From Notospermus geniculatus (lineage: Eukaryota; Nemertea; Pilidiophora; Heteronemertea; Lineidae): a DNA stretch of 64,000 bases. This document shows, piece by piece, positions 50,801 to 61,090 of this stretch. Where the stretch lies: assembly GCA_002633025.1 (NCBI GenBank), contig NMRB01000946.1:139849-203848 (forward strand), written 5' to 3'. Below the pieces are notes generated by a model. The model was not told the origin of the DNA. It worked only from the letters and a program-made list of their open reading frames with translations, and ran no database searches. The position numbers and the translations under genes were made by a program. Numbering within the stretch: the stretch's first letter is position 1; the number at the start of each line of letters is the position of its first letter.

Positions 50801-53800
50801 CAGAAAGGCAGAACACAGTCTACACGAGACAATTCGCTGTTGGCCTCCACCACAGAGCATCCGATACCCCCTCTTTGTCTGCAAAGATTGCCTTTTACTT
50901 TGGGGGCACTGTATAAATGAACTGTGAGAGTCTCGTCTTATTGCCATCTGTTGTCTAGTCCGGTCTCTTTGTGATTAGGTCCCTGTCAGACGTATGTTCA
51001 GTTGCATCTTTCATTCAGATGGAAATGAGCCTTCTTTGTCATCATCCTTTTATTGACAAAAATAAGAGACCATATACGCTGGATTCAATTACTTCTTAGA
51101 TAAAGACTAGTCCTGTATTTCAAAGAAAAAGTTCTCATGTAATCAGGGATTTGGGATTGATGCTGCGATTTCTGTAGTAGTTCTTTTGTTGCGGTGGTAG
51201 CATGTCTGGCAGAGCTAGCGAGGGGGGGGGGTAGATGCCCCCAGACGTCACTGAAAAACGTGATTTTGATGCAGATTTTGTTGGAAAATGGCGAAGAGTG
51301 CAGTTTTGCCCCTCCCGGTGAGCCCATGCAATGCCCTCAAGCCCAAACAGCTATATAATAGTCATCGCTCAATAAGAAAGAGCCAGTGTACCTCATCTAG
51401 TGAGTTCTTCCTCGTACGTGTATCATACTAGACTAAGCTTCTGGAGCAACAAGTACAGTATGGCTGAAGGGGTTATTGTCGTCCTGGGTACACATAAAGT
51501 GTACCCAGGTTCGATGTCGTCAAGTGAAATTGTACCCTGGGTCCACTTTCTTGTTACAAACTGTACCCAGGTTCTGATTTAGAGACCTCGGGGCGAGGTT
51601 GTTATCGGTGAAGTCACTTGATACTGTGCCTGCAAGTTGGCCGTGCAAAAAGCTAAAGAAGAGAAGTTGGAAGAATTTTATTTTTGACTAGCTGGACAGT
51701 TTTCAACCTCGCATGGTTACAGAGAAAGTTAATCACCTCGCCAGCTAGACAAGAAAACGTGTCATTTCCATGTAGGCCTACTTGTGCATGTGCCATTGTG
51801 CATGGCCATGATGGGTTTGTTTGATCATGTGTCATAGCTTGCTGGGCAAGCACTGCGGGCCTTTGTGTTCCATTGTTTGGGGAGGTGTGAAAAAGGGATT
51901 ATAGAGGGGCAATTAGCTCGCTGTTCCTCCTGTCAGTATAATTCCTCCAAGGTCATAGCAACAGGATCCTGGAACCAACATACGCTAATTCACGTATCCC
52001 ACGAAATCTTGAGAATGAGCTCGTCCCTAGGTCTCTAAATCAGAACCTGGGTACAGTTTGTAACAAGAAAGTGGACCCAGGGTACAATTTCACTTGACGA
52101 CATCGAACCTGGGTACACTTTATGTGTACCCAGGACGACAATAACCCCTTCAGCTACAGTATGCTCATGGGGCAGCAGTCCTAATGAAGATCTACATGTT
52201 GGTATCATACTCATGATGCTACATTAGACTGCAAGCCCTCGTTTGTATTAATTACCTCCATCATAATGTATTTTCTTGGTGACTGCTGTGTCAAATACAA
52301 TCAAAGACCGAACCATGGCCAAATACTTCAGGGTACTGATGGCCATTAGTCGAATTAATCATTTTTATCTCCGTTGCGTCAGGCACTCCTGATGAATTGA
52401 TGTGGTTTCTGTGAGAGGTGAAAGATACACTTACGGGGCATTCTAGCCATAAATTTGATAACGAAAAATGGGTTAGGACAATACTTTGGAGGATGGTTGG
52501 TATGGTTGTCTGATATGCCTGTTATGAGATTAGCTGACCGCTGGTTCAAGGAATTGCTCCAGAAGAGATGAGGTACTTTTGATCGATTTCTTCTGGTCTG
52601 GGTAGGGATCTTTGTTTCTGGAGGATAGGCGATGCTCGAATTCATAGATATAGTGCACTTCCAGTGAATTCTCAACCAGAACCTCGATCTGAAACCGGGT
52701 GACGTGATGCAATCCATGATTTAGCAATGGTTGACTCGGGCGCAACGTCATCGAAGTCAGTGTTGTGGGGTTGTCTGCGTCACATCATTCAGCTTCAGAT
52801 TGAGATTATGGTTGAGATTTCGGCGGAAGTGTGCAGATCTTTGTTGTTTACGTCGATTTGAGAATGGTCTATTGCTGTGGTAGAAAAGTGATTCGAAGTG
52901 GTATAGCCATGATCCATCTGTAAAAACACTCGTTGCTTGATACAACTTTGTCCAACTCTATTCTGTAGCATCCTCCTGAATCAGGAACACAGACTGCTGG
53001 TTGGTGTGTCATCATCCATTGATACCTTGCCACCTCCCATTTGATTCCCTCGTAATGATTGATGACATTAGAGTGCCGCGTTCTTCCGTCCACACACTAC
53101 AAGTGGTCGTATCATTTCCCCTTTCTTTGGCCAAATGGCAGCCATGATAGGAAAATCGCCATGGCTGTAGTGGAGCTATCAAATTTGCTAATGCAGGTTC
53201 AGTGTCAGGCTGATAAGATTAGGAAAGATTATGGCAGTGTTTATTTCTGAACCATCTGCACGACGGAATAAACCTAAAAATGTCGCTGAAACCCCTCTAA
53301 AACTTCTCAACTTTATTTAGAGAATATTTTGCAGAGATTTTGAGTTTTATGTTTCAAAATCTTTGTGACCAGAGATGGTTAAGTGAGTTCCTTTCGGTGT
53401 TGTTCGAAGGAAGCAATCGGAGAACTTTAAAAGCATTGATCAGATGCGTGAAATTTTACTCTACGCCATTACGAAGCATGAGCGACAATATCTTTCGTAA
53501 CATTTGTCTCAAATTTGTTGAATCTGGGGGAAGTTATCGAATAAAATGGTGTTTGCTTCATGTAATGAACAATACACTGACAGTATGCTTCAGATTCTCC
53601 ATTCACTTTGCAGAAAGTAACAGCGCTTCTACCATTCTAAAAAGATACTGCTTGCAAAAATTTTTTGTGAATCCAATCCATGGTTTCAGTATAAAAGTTG
53701 AATGTTGTCATCTGTATGCGGTGAAAACTTTTCTCTGCGGAGTTTTCAGCGTATTAGATCAGCATCAGTAGGTTCAGCCCCGGGGCATGTCATTGTTCTC

Positions 53801-56800
53801 GTTGTACCAGGAGGTTTGTCGCTTGTCAAAAACTGAGACAACTTAGGAATCTTCAGGTTTGAAGTTGAGATATTGGATAAACCAGTCGTAGTAGCGTTTT
53901 CAGGAACACTTCCCAGGGGTGCAGCTAAAGGAATTGTTCAGTCTCATGGGAGGCAACAACGTAATCCACCATTCTACTGCTTCACTCAGGAATGGATAGG
54001 AATTAGATGCTTGTAAGAAAGAAAATCTCACTACTGTCAAAGTGTTCTACACTCTCCATCTCAATGGTGGAAGAAGAATGGTGCCTGAGAATCCACGATG
54101 ACGTTCCCTAGGTGGATCTTTTGAGCCTTCCACTTTGTCTAGCCTCTGGCTGGTACAGCCTGCCCTGGGTGTGACAATGACACGGATTCTGTAAGGTTTC
54201 AAGATTTGATAGGTTTATTAGTTTAATCATGAAATTGACAGCGACTCGCCTCCAGCAATGAATGGGTTAAGGTCGATGACACGACACTGCCGTGCCTCAG
54301 GCTAATCTTATTCGCTAACGTAACTTGAATTATAATAGCGTTGCAACGTCTTTGGCTCAGTGGAGAAGTCTTCCCCAAGACTACCTTCAGATCGGTTTCA
54401 TGAAAACCGATATGTGTCGTACCTCTGCAAGTGTCTTGTTGAAATGCTCGGGGGTATGGTTCGTATTTTGAGTCAGGATCAAAGCAGGAACATCGAGGTA
54501 CTTTGAGTTTGTAGAAGATTGGTAAAGTCTGGAAGATCTCAAAGGAGGAAGCTCGCTCATTCGCTCCTATCGTTGCACAACCCATCTGTGCCAGTCTTTC
54601 ATTCCTTCACTGTAACCCATCGTCAACCCCCCCCCCCCCGGCTGCTTACTCTCAGCCTTATGGTTAGAAAAAATGCACCACTTCATCCGTGAAAGGATAA
54701 GTCATGATTGCGATACAGCGAAGTGGGTTACTCAAGAACACAGGTGGGCTAAGTTTAGATTCCCCGATCGGAAGTGTTGTTACTCCATGGCACACAATGG
54801 AAATCCTATTGTACAATGCAGCTTATTCCGTCAATCGACGGCCTTTTTTTGGCACTGATTGGGGATTCTAAACTCGTTCCCACAGGTGGTCCCAGTGGAC
54901 ATGCTGTGCTATAGCTGGAAAAAATGCACCATTTCCATCTAGAAAAGGAAAAGTGTTGATTGCGATATAGCGATTTGTTACCCAAGAGCACAGGTGGTGC
55001 CTGATTTTGAGAGAAACGACAATTCTGACAATAATAGGAGCTGTCAGTGAGTTGACTAACAGGTGTCGCTACGGCCCAATTCAATGCATATAGCGGACCC
55101 ATTCATTCTTGTCTGAGCACCAATCACGTGGATTTTCCTGTGTGTTGGTCCACTGGAACTTTGCTGCAAGAATGTGTGGCTGACTGCCCCTATTGGTGAT
55201 CTCCTCAAAGGTCAGTGATAACTGTCAGAAAGGGAAAGTTGCTGTGTGAATAACCTATTATTAAGAAGATCGACCACAAGAGCACATTGCTACCCAATAA
55301 TTCTACTATAATTGCATTGATTTTCTCTTCCCTCTGGGCATGGAGAATCTCTTCGGTCCATTAATGACCTCACAAGTGCTGCTTATTCCTTTTCCTTGAC
55401 CATTTACTGTCATCCTCAACTGGCTTAGTTAAATGACAGGCTCGTGTGATGGTGTCATGGCCACGATATTGGCACTTGCAGACAAGTTAGAGAAATCTTG
55501 AGACCAATCTTCGTGGTCGTTTTCTGCACATATTTCCGGATTGGCAGTTGATGGGATTCTTTTGTGCTGGTACGAAATTGCTGCAAGATACAATTTTGTT
55601 CTCATGTCACAAGTCTGACTCTGACGTCGTAGGAAATCGTTGGCATGAAGTTGGCAAGTGCTTCCCTTCTGTCTCACGTCATGTCTTGTGGGCCAATCAG
55701 AATGTTAGCTTTTGGTCTGTCACGAGTCATTAGGAAAACTTCGCTTTGGTTGCCCGATGCTGGATCCCAAGACACCTGCTAAGATGGTGGCACCTTGACT
55801 CCTATCATTTCCCCTGAGGCATGGGGCGTTCTTTGACATCTCTGCCTCATAATGAGAATGCTGCGGCAGGGAACACCTGTGGGTAAAGATCGAACCGTAT
55901 CAGTCGTAGCGACATTCAGATGATCATTCTCTGAACATTTAAACTGTCTGTATGTCTCTGAGCTTTCGTGGCTCTAATCATTCTCTTCGCTCCGAGGTAA
56001 TTATCACACAGAATCATTGCCGGAAGCGTGTGAAGCAACTTTGATCTACTACGGAAGACTTCTGGCGACAGTTTGATGTCATGTCCTGATGAGAATGACT
56101 CAAACTGGCTGATCACCATGAATTAATCATAACGAATGCTAATAGGACCATTATATTTTTTCCTTTCCAGGCTGAACGTCCATCCATCAGCCCTCATACC
56201 TCTCTCCAGAGCAGATGTTGACAAGGCGAGAGATTTGTTGAAGAGGCCGTATATATCTCAGTGTCCAGTATGGAAACAGGAGGTACGTAGTGAAATTCCA
56301 TCCATGCAGATGCAAACGTGTTGTCAGTGTAACGGTGAAATTCTCATGCCATGATAACCAGGTACTTTCTAGTACATGTACAGATCCCAGGGATCTCTAC
56401 TAGAAAGTGCCTGCGGAAGACCCTGGTTGGGGTCGAAAACTTGCAAAATTCGGAGATGACCTTATGTTTACTATCCCTTCATCATGATGCCATGACACAG
56501 GGATTGAAACCGATATTGATAACCTTGGGCAGCTTCACCTCTAGCGCAACTCAAACAGTAGCATAAAAAATGACGTGGTGTCATGTCATGCACAAGCCAT
56601 TCTACTCTACATGTATGTCCTGCCTGTTTGACAGGTTGTTGCAAGACAGCAGGAAATGTCACAACTTTTTGTCAGACCTATCAGTTTACTCTCCAACTTT
56701 ACCGATATGGTCACTGGTGACGTTCTGATGTCATTCGCTGATGGTAGAACTCATTCTCAGGATATTATTCCGTCAACAAAACCTGATTTATTGTCTGATA

Positions 56801-59800
56801 TTAAAAATGATCCATCATGTTCCCCAGACCCTCGGGGCTATGAAGGAAGTTCCGTATCAGCCAAGATAAGAGCTTTGACCATAATACAAGGTATCGATGT
56901 CACCGTGGGGTATTGGATGTCCTAGCCTGTGGGAAGCAATGGCAGAGAGAGAGCAGGGTGGTGCAGTGGTAATGTCGGACTTGCAACCGATAGGCTGTGG
57001 GTTAGATCCCAGTTGGATCACCGCTTTGTTTCTCTCAACTGGTCTGAAACGATCAAGTGTAGCACTGAATGAGCTGTTCCTTGAATTCCCCTGAAAAGTT
57101 TCTAGAAGACACTGGGGGTGAAGTTAATGAAGCTGGTTGATTATGCTCATTGGAAAGTGGATATCGTTTGATATCAGTCTATAAACCTAAACCCTTACCT
57201 TTTACAGCGTTAACACACGGATACTTTCCTCCACACATATTGAATAAGACCAAAAGCTGATTCTGTTCTGAAGGGTTAAGATTATATTTCTTTGCCAAGT
57301 GTGAGTTGATATGACAAACCGTGTGTTCTTGCCCCCAAGACTTTCTCCGCTTACAAAAAAGTCGCTTCCATTTTCCTAATGGACATAGCTCCAGAGAGTA
57401 TAGCGCTATTGATCAAGCCCCTTCGTCTGTTGTCGAGGTGTCGGTGATGTAATTGAGATTGATCCGCTCCTCTCCTATGTCCAGCAAAAAAACTGGCGGC
57501 TGATGATAAAAAAACTTTGAATCGTATTGCTAATCCTGTAATATCATGGGAAAAGTATCCCTGGCGAGATAGAAAGTACTTATAAGTTGTTAGTATGCCA
57601 CAGTAATGAATGTCTATTGATGACTTGCCCATTTCATGTGCGGTCAAGATGATGTTTTCAGCTATGGCATAGTAAAGAGCTTTCTCCGTACCATGAGACT
57701 GATATATGGGCCACAAGTTTAATATAGAGGTTCATTTCCATGACGACATGATGCCGCCATATTGGCCGTCAAAATGTCAAGCTGTCAAGCAACGTCACAG
57801 CATCAATACACAGATTCTGACATCAAAATGTCATGATGTGACAGTTTTGACATCGTCGCCTGCCATTTGACGGCCAACATAGCCGATTCTTTNACTAGGT
57901 TGCACCAAGTTGCAAGTTGCAGCAACTTGCAACTTGTTGCAAACTACCTGGGACGGTTTACACATAGAAAAATCGATGCAACATCCAGCGTGATCGAGTT
58001 GCAACAAGTTGCATACCCGTTTACACATGCAACTTTTATGAAACTTTTTGGTCTCATCAGGTTTTTGCAACCAGTTGCACGAAGTTGCATATGAAAAGTT
58101 GCATGTGTAAACGGGCCTTTAGGTAACTCCAACACCAAAACCCAAGACGACCACATCTATTAGCATTAGATTTAGTCGGTCATCTTGGAGATTCTGACTG
58201 TGGACCCAGGCTTGTAGCACGATTACAGAGGGAAAACTTTGATAACAAATCTACCCACCTGACTAAAAATGAGGTAGTGCAGCCCTCTGATTGTCCAGTT
58301 GGGTGTGGTTCCATCACATTGACAAGGTTTCTTGGAATTATGATGATGGAAACTGATCAGTCTGACAGATTATTGCTATCTTTTCCACCTGACAGTTTCA
58401 TCACTAACCACATTACCGCCTGAGGGTCTAGACTGTATTATTACAATACTCTGATAGGTGTCTGACATATAAAATGGTACTATATAGTAGCCAAAGCTAC
58501 TTTACCCTGATACCTGAGGCAAATACTACCAGCAAACGTAATTAGCCGCTAATGTAGAGCACATTTTGGTCGTATGTCTCCGTTAAATCATGTATCATTT
58601 GCTTTTAACCTTATCGTGCGTGTCAAGTCATTAGAAGTGAGAGCTCTGGCAGTCACCAGAGAAAGCACTCTTGACTGTGGCGTTACCTCGCGGTGGTGGT
58701 GGGGATGAACCTCAGATCTCAAGTCAAATCACACGGGACATTTTTTGCATTGACACTGGCTCATCTAACTTCAGGGCCTACTGCCAAGAAACTCCAATAG
58801 CACTAACAGTGCCTAACAGAGAGGTATGCAATGCCTTTTACCATTACAGAATTTCTCTGTTAGGCCCTGTTAGTGCTATCGGAGGCCCTGTTAGTGCTGA
58901 TCTTCAGTGTTTTCGCCAACACTGAAGTATATATTAACCTACGCATTGCTCCAGAAACCACTTACACCCATTGGTGTTCAGTACGATCCTGTTGATCTTA
59001 CAAGGATTTTTCACATTGATAACCACTCAATGAAGACTCTCAGACCTCCACATCTATCCTTGAACTGCTATTGACTTCCTTTACTCTCAAATTGGCTCTC
59101 CAAATCCCATGCCACATCCAGTACACCTCTGGCTCATGAAAAGCTGTCTCTCGTTCCATTGACATGAAACACTCTTCCAACCTCAAGTGTTAATCTTGCT
59201 ACATGTATATACAGCTATAGGAGTGCTTCACTGTCTCTGATCTCGCACTGTAATGACACATTACACATTTATCGTGTCTCAATGAAGACGGTGAGACTTC
59301 CAGCACAACCTCCGAACCACAGAATACGTTCTCCACGTCGTCTCTTCCGAAGGGAATACCCGGCATTCACTAAAAGCTTTCACCTCCTCAACGTTTAATC
59401 ACACTGTCTCCTCTCTCGTGATCATGACTTGACCAAATTCATTTCCTATTGGAAAGCCCATCACTACTTCTTTTAAAAAATCTGTCACTTCGAGGTCTTC
59501 TTTCTAGAGTTAATTGCATTCTGCGAGTTGGGGAAGTGCGTCTCTTAACATCACCTTGAGAAGTTGCGTATTCTGGTAACTGACGCACCTGAAGGGTGTT
59601 GGGTTGTCTTCTACCCACCAGGGCAACGTGTTTCACTCAACTTTGTGTGATTTGTTCTCCGGGCAATCTTCTGAAAGCTTCTTCTTTATTTCATTGTTAT
59701 CCGTTGTGTAGCATCTGCTGAGGGAAATACCTCAATCCAAATTGACAATCTCTGCTCCACTCTTGGCTATATTCCATTCACGACATCTATCCCGCGGGAT

Positions 59801-60486
59801 TTTAATTCCACATGAAACGATCCAATGGGCTACTCTCGGCTTGACTGCAATATAGTTGTTATTCGTGTGTTGACTTGAGCAAGGACAACAGTTCACTGCC
59901 TACAAATCAAGTATTCTCCTCCGAGATTCCAAACACTCCTCTCAAAACAATGATTTTCCTTTTGGGTCCAGTAAAGAATGATGGCAGCACATTTGTTGTA
60001 ATTTATGCTATCATTTATGAGTGAAATAACACTAATGTGGGTAATATTCAGGAAAAGGTGTAGTAAAATAAGAATTACTGCTGGTGTGACAAGCACATTC
60101 TGGTTGCATTTGTCAGATTTGGGCTTTTTTCGTAAGAATGAATTGAGTTGGAATCTCAATATGGTAATCAGCAAAAATAACTGTTTGAATTGCAGTTGAA
60201 GTAGACTCGAATAGACTGAAAATATCCTAGTAATTGATGAAGGAGGAAATGCCTTTGAGATTGAAGACTGGCTCAGTAGTTGGCAGGTGCAAATTTGTGA
60301 TAGAGGAGATAGTACAGATACTGGTGGTGTTGATGATGATGACGTGAAGTCGCTCTTCTGTTTCAGATTGAAATTATGCTGAGGATGGGAGTGAAGGCAG
60401 AAATCCAATGTTTGGCGTCCATTTCTATGAAATACCTCAGTGATGTCTACCTGCCGAATAAAGTCCGTTATGGCGGCTGGATTTAA
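35817..60486 (+). CDS. SPO11: meiotic recombination protein SPO11
   Basis: SPO11 is the topoisomerase VI A-like transesterase that makes meiotic DNA double-strand breaks. Twelve exons: 35817-35980, 37082-37195, 37424-37512, 37702-37768, 37902-38010, 38327-38413, 38637-38673, 38959-39068, 44791-44928, 45651-45727, 56171-56282, 60367-60486. They join in frame to 407 aa plus stop (human: 396). The catalytic tyrosine is Tyr149 in RDIFYQD. The Toprim acidic residues are Glu235 (VIVIEKDATFQ) and Asp288/Asp290 (VDADPHGIEI). The C-terminus YLSDVYLPNKVRYGGWI matches the vertebrate end. All catalytic residues are present, so it should be active. Introns 8 (5.7 kb), 10 (10.4 kb) and 11 (4.1 kb) are large and transposon-rich. 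The ATG at 35817 is the first in frame in the exon. Confidence 0.95.
36132..36648. mobile_element. 517-bp near-complete palindrome in SPO11 intron 1
   Basis: The two halves are inverted copies over about 240 bp each, starting TATAACCGCAAATAAAGACG and ending CGTCTTTATTTGTGGTTATA. The word CAGATGGCGCTGCA and its complement recur several times on each arm. No frame of useful length, so a foldback or large MITE. Confidence 0.85.
36770..36955. mobile_element. MITE-like repeat ending GGATCCGCGCCTG, copy B
   Basis: A left part with CCCCCTCTAAATCCGGGCCTG and a right end CCCCTGGATCCGCGCCTG enclose the core shared with 27185-27355. It lies in SPO11 intron 1, close to exon 2. Confidence 0.65.
39069..41112. 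other. SPO11 intron 8, first part
   Basis: No exon or gene seen apart from a G run near 39360. Short frames on both strands have no recognisable product. Confidence 0.5.
41113..41303. mobile_element. hairpin-plus-tail element, copy 2, flanked by 15-bp direct repeats
   Basis: A near-perfect hairpin (TAATAAGCAAGAAGTCAATC at the left, complement near 41268), with GACCCCAACCGGGGTC inside, is followed by a tail containing TGTGTGTCAATTTTGTGC. TCAATCAGTGGCTGA lies immediately before (41098-41112) and after (41304-41318), a 15-bp target duplication. Confidence 0.8.
43155..43989. mobile_element. 835-bp element with GGTCGCGTGTCACAAATAGG ends
   Basis: Inverted ends of 26 bp (GGTCGCGTGTCACAAATAGG and the next six bases) are mirrored perfectly at the right. 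AGAG flanks both sides (43151-43154 and 43990-43993). The interior has no transposase. It is in SPO11 intron 8. Confidence 0.85.
44140..44320. mobile_element. hairpin-plus-tail element, copy 3 (inverted)
   Basis: The tail complement (CAGAAAGCACAAAGAACGAC, then ACACAAAATGAT) precedes a hairpin with AAAGGAAACGTCGTCTCC and GCACTTTCTAGTAGCTCG. GACCCCAACTGGGGTC is present as in copy 2. ATGATGTT occurs near both boundaries. It is in SPO11 intron 8. Confidence 0.75.
45728..46234. other. SPO11 intron 10, first part
   Basis: No exon, RNA gene or repeat recognised. Confidence 0.5.
46235..46473. mobile_element. 239-bp palindromic element in SPO11 intron 10
   Basis: The arms start CATACGGGAGAATCCAACTT and end with its complement; pairing continues through TCGACGCGAGTCC and GGAACAGCTT to a small centre. 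No clear target duplication. Confidence 0.85.
46474..51462. other. SPO11 intron 10, middle part
   Basis: About 5 kb with no gene seen. An imperfect direct repeat of about 90-130 bp occurs near 48534-48630 and 48678-48775 (shared words TTTGGTCTATCAATA and CTTGTTTCAT). A 12-base N gap (50576-50587) is followed by a C run. Confidence 0.5.
51463..52154. mobile_element. 692-bp foldback element with 9-bp target duplication (Mutator-like)
   Basis: Inverted repeats of 125 bp (51463-51587 and 52030-52154) start GCTGAAGGGGTTATTGTCGT and are almost identical. The 9-bp sequence TACAGTATG sits exactly at both sides (51454-51462 and 52155-52163). Within each arm the word TGTACCC(A/T)GG recurs. Long terminal repeats and a 9-bp duplication are the hallmarks of Mutator-like elements. 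No transposase is encoded. It is in SPO11 intron 10. Confidence 0.92.
52164..56170. other. SPO11 intron 10, last part
   Basis: No gene seen. Two imperfect copies of a segment of about 90 bp (AAAAAATGCACCA, ATTGCGATA, ACACAGGTGG) lie near 54667-54757 and 54917-55005. A C run is at about 54629. Confidence 0.5.
56358..56455. mobile_element. possible hairpin-plus-tail element, copy 4 (partial)
   Basis: Contains ACTTTCTAGTA and its complement, GCCTGCGGAAGACC and GGTTGGGGTCGAAAA, words shared with copies 2 and 3. The tail is not recognisable. It follows SPO11 exon 11. Confidence 0.5.
56456..57877. other. SPO11 intron 11, first part
   Basis: No exon or gene recognised. Confidence 0.45.
57878..58123. 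repeat. GTTGCA-rich repeat, probably a transposon cut by an N
   Basis: Words such as AAGTTGCA and TTGCAACTTG recur at least ten times on both strands in 240 bp, and GTTTACACAT appears with ATGTGTAAAC as an inverted pair. An N at 57893 interrupts the left side. It is in SPO11 intron 11. Confidence 0.6.
58124..60366. other. SPO11 intron 11, last part
   Basis: No exon recognised. A short inverted and direct repeat of GCCCTGTTAGTGCT / AGCACTAACAG lies at about 58795-58900. Confidence 0.45.
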
Positions 60487-60575
60487 GAGGGACGAGATGC
60501 AACGTGAAGGCTGCTGATGGGTTAGGTATTATCCCTAAAGTCTCTCATTAGTGATATAACTTAATACTTGCTGGT

Positions 60576-60581
60576 AATAAA
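60576..60581 (+). promoter_or_regulatory. candidate poly(A) signal of SPO11
   Basis: AATAAA lies about 90 bp after the SPO11 stop codon. Confidence 0.6.
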
Positions 60582-60948
60582 TGTGACGCTTCCATGCTTG
60601 TGGATGTCGACACTTGTCATGTTCAGAATGAACTATTCGGGTTCATATGACAGCCAAAAACATCGTGGATCCTTGACTATTTGGGGAAAATGATCGAGTC
60701 TGAGTTATGCTTGGTTCTGGGGATGGCTCAAAACCCTCACTGAAGCATATCTGATAACTAGGGACACTCTGAACACATGATTAAAATAACATTGAAATAG
60801 AATCTCTCTGCTCTTGTGTCTGGCTGATCTAACTTGATGGATAGTCATATCACATGAGACTGAGAGTTCGTGATAGATGATGACAATTGGATTGGAACGT
60901 CTGACTTTGACAGAGTTTCAATTTAAATTGACTGAATCTCTCTGTCAT

Positions 60949-61090
60949 ACATGGTTTGCTGAAGTAGATCTATGAATTAACCTGTCTGTGGTTTTGTAAC
61001 ATGGTTTGCTGAAGTAGATCTATGAATTAACGTGTCTGTGGTTTTGTAACATGGTTTGCTGAAGTAGATCTATGAATTAACCTGTTTGTA
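60949..61090. repeat. 50-bp tandem repeat, nearly three copies
   Basis: The unit beginning ACATGGTTTGCTGAAGTAGA starts at 60949, 60999 and 61049; the last copy is truncated and one base differs in the second (AACGTG for AACCTG). Confidence 0.92.

Noticed and set aside
53340-53771. 143-residue open frame on the plus strand inside SPO11 intron 10
   Set aside because: It has no ATG at its start, no recognisable domain and no repeat or splice context, and lies in an AT-rich intron; it looks like a chance frame.
59893-60408. 171-residue minus-strand frame overlapping the last SPO11 exon
   Set aside because: It is antisense to a conserved SPO11 exon, is low-complexity (Ser/Leu/Phe) and resembles nothing known.
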